Assembly: GCF_002944315.1 (NCBI RefSeq)
Contig: NZ_CP024314.1
Location: forward strand, 2,315,651 to 2,379,650
DNA: 64,000 nt
Direction of reading: 5' to 3'
From: Rhizobium sp. NXC24
GTDB taxonomy: Bacteria; Pseudomonadota; Alphaproteobacteria; Rhizobiales; Rhizobiaceae
Within the stretch, counting starts at the first letter, position 1, and each line of letters opens with the position of its first letter. A model generated the notes under the pieces. That model made no database searches. It had not been told where the DNA came from and saw only the letters and a program-made list of their open reading frames with translations. A program made the position numbers and the translations under genes. Positions 62,690-64,000 of the stretch are shown in pieces.

Positions 62690-64000
62690 ATGCACAATTC
62701 GAATTTCATAACGACGCCGTTTGGGCGGCGGTCGATGACGCTTGGCATGTTGTCAAATCAGTATGACGCCAAGGATATCGAACCCGGGAAATCCGTCGAC
62801 AAGTGGAAGCTGTTTCGCGCTCTCTGCGAGGCCAGAAGCGTTTTCGGAATTTCCGACCGCGCCCTTGCCGTATTGAACGCACTCTTGAGCTTTTATCCGG
62901 AAAATGCCTTGTCGGAGGAAAACGGCCTGGTGGTTTTTCCGTCCAATGCGCAATTGTCGTTGCGGGCGCATGGCATTGCTCCGGCGACATTGAGACGCCA
63001 TCTCGCTGCTCTGGTGGCGGCAGGTCTGCTGATCCGCAAAGACAGCCCGAACGGCAAACGCTATGCAAGGCGGGACCGGAAAGGCGAAATCGACGAGGCC
63101 TTCGGCTTCAGCGTGGCGTCTCTCATCGCCCGCGCCGATGAAATCTTTGCCCATGCGGCAAGGATCGTCGCCGATCGCCTGCGCCTGCGCGTCACCAAGG
63201 AACGTCTGTCGATTTGCCGCCGTGACATCGCAAAGCTGATCGAGATCGCCCTGCAGGAACAAGCCCCGGGCGACTGGATGATGATCCAAAAGACATTCCA
63301 GTCGATCCTCGCAGCCATCCCGCGCGCGCCGCATGTCGGCGACTTAAGCGGAGTGCTCGACGAGCTGGAGATGCTGCGGGGTGAAATCCTTATCCGATTG
63401 GAAAAGCAGCTAGAAACACAAAAACAAAGCGCCACCGAATCCCAAACTGAGCGCCATATACAGAATACAGATTTAAAAAACATTCTTGAATCTGAACCGG
63501 CCTCCAGCACGCAACCAGCTCGAGACGCAACCCAGGACGACACCGTTGGTGCGTGCGACAGCCAGGAGAGTTCGCATCACCTTTCCATACCCACAGGCAA
63601 CGTATATCGAGTGGCCACAGCCCAAAGACCAAGTAATCCTTCTATTCAGCCGCTGAAGTCTTTCCCGCTTGATCTTGTGATCCAGGCTTGCCCTGAAGTC
63701 GCATCATACGGCCACGCCGGTAAGGTCGAGAGCTGGCGAGACCTCATGACGGCGGCAATCGTCATTCGTACCATGTTGGGCATCAGCCCATCCGCTTACC
63801 AGGACGCTTGCAACGTCATGGGACCTGAAAATGCAGCAACCGTCATCGCCTGCATGCTGCAGAGGGCAGAGCATATCAATTCGGCAGGAGGTTATCTGCG
63901 CAATCTGACGCGAAGAGCGCAATGTGGTGAATTCGCTATTGGCCCAATGTTGATGGCTTTGGCGCGGTCACACAGGCTGCCAGGACGAGATGCGGCATGA
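62690..64000 (+). CDS. repC: RepC, replication initiator
   Basis: The ATG at 62690 (GAGGCGAAGAT upstream) gives 436 residues, MHNSNFITTPFGRRSMTLGML being the standard RepC start; the stop is at the very end of the window. A winged-helix DNA-binding region lies in the N-terminal half (PSNAQLSLRAHGIAPATLRRHLAALVAAGLLIRKDSPNGKRYARRD), a variable charged linker in the middle, and the conserved tail INSAGGYLRNLTRRAQCGEFAIGPMLMAL at the end. RepC is essential and rate-limiting for replication of these replicons. Confidence 0.97.
   Translation: MHNSNFITTPFGRRSMTLGMLSNQYDAKDIEPGKSVDKWKLFRALCEARSVFGISDRALAVLNALLSFYPENALSEENGLVVFPSNAQLSLRAHGIAPATLRRHLAALVAAGLLIRKDSPNGKRYARRDRKGEIDEAFGFSVASLIARADEIFAHAARIVADRLRLRVTKERLSICRRDIAKLIEIALQEQAPGDWMMIQKTFQSILAAIPRAPHVGDLSGVLDELEMLRGEILIRLEKQLETQKQSATESQTERHIQNTDLKNILESEPASSTQPARDATQDDTVGACDSQESSHHLSIPTGNVYRVATAQRPSNPSIQPLKSFPLDLVIQACPEVASYGHAGKVESWRDLMTAAIVIRTMLGISPSAYQDACNVMGPENAATVIACMLQRAEHINSAGGYLRNLTRRAQCGEFAIGPMLMALARSHRLPGRDAA
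63416..63500. other. Candidate replication origin: AT-rich patch within repC
   Basis: Around 63416-63500 the repC coding sequence becomes AT-rich with A-tracts (ACACAAAAACAAAG, ATTTAAAAAACATTC) in the linker between the two RepC halves. The origins of repABC replicons have been mapped inside repC at an AT-rich segment, so this is the best candidate; no experimental or repeat evidence here. Confidence 0.5.

Noticed and set aside
1..64000. tRNA, rRNA, CRISPR arrays, intact insertion sequences, nod or nif genes
   Set aside because: None was recognised on either strand; only vestiges of mobile or plasmid genes were found.

Overview
The window is GC-rich, densely packed alphaproteobacterial DNA that ends in a complete repA-repB-repC cassette, the replication and partition module of large plasmids and chromids in Rhizobiaceae. 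Protein content (plasmid-type second complex I cluster, RepC, FtsZ paralog without a C-terminal tail, many solute-uptake and catabolic operons) fits a Rhizobium/Sinorhizobium/Agrobacterium-like secondary replicon. Species cannot be fixed from the sequence alone. No tRNA, rRNA, CRISPR array or intact insertion sequence was seen.

Layout. (1) 1-2132: end of a malonate decarboxylase operon (mdcG partial, mdcB, mdcH). (2) 2259-10874: a minus-strand run with a GH3 glycosidase and an aromatic-type meta-cleavage set (FAH hydrolase, MFS carrier, FAD hydroxylase, VOC extradiol dioxygenase, ACMSD-like amidohydrolase lacking its N-terminal HxH) next to a divergent GntR/FCD regulator. (3) 10957-11325: a decayed acetyl-CoA hydrolase/transferase tail. 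(4) 11329-27860: a full NADH:quinone oxidoreductase in two convergent units, nuoH-nuoI-CBS on plus and nuoJ-K-(antiporter-like)-(84 aa membrane protein)-L-M-N-A-B-C-D-E-F-G on minus. It encodes four antiporter-like subunits instead of three, and its NuoL-type subunit has an apparently lengthened C-terminal arm. (5) 28050-33646: a sugar-type ABC importer with a fused double permease and an AraC regulator. (6) 34017-45746: a peptide-type ABC importer operon interleaved with an SDR, an ABM protein, three SMP-30 paralogs, a frameshifted isochorismatase-like gene, a MoaF-type protein and a MATE exporter; the substrate is unknown. (7) 45747-49590: a serine-recombinase remnant, YcxB-like protein, SerA-type dehydrogenase, MBL hydrolase and a vestigial repC tail. 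(8) 49619-59721: trifunctional Aas-like lipid enzyme, YiaA and PspA with a TetR regulator and three identical-type operators, IMPACT protein, FtsZ paralog, TPR protein, entericidin-like lipoprotein, DUF488. (9) 59722-64000: repABC with a 16-bp palindrome upstream, two copies of a 20-bp palindrome (candidate parS), an antisense ctRNA and a duplicated copy of its target in the repC leader.

The strongest candidates for an unusual system are the four-pump complex I, the SMP-30/MoaF uptake operon, and the duplicated ctRNA target and twin palindromes of the replicon control region. Two vestiges (repC tail, resolvase head) show that the replicon was assembled by past recombination.
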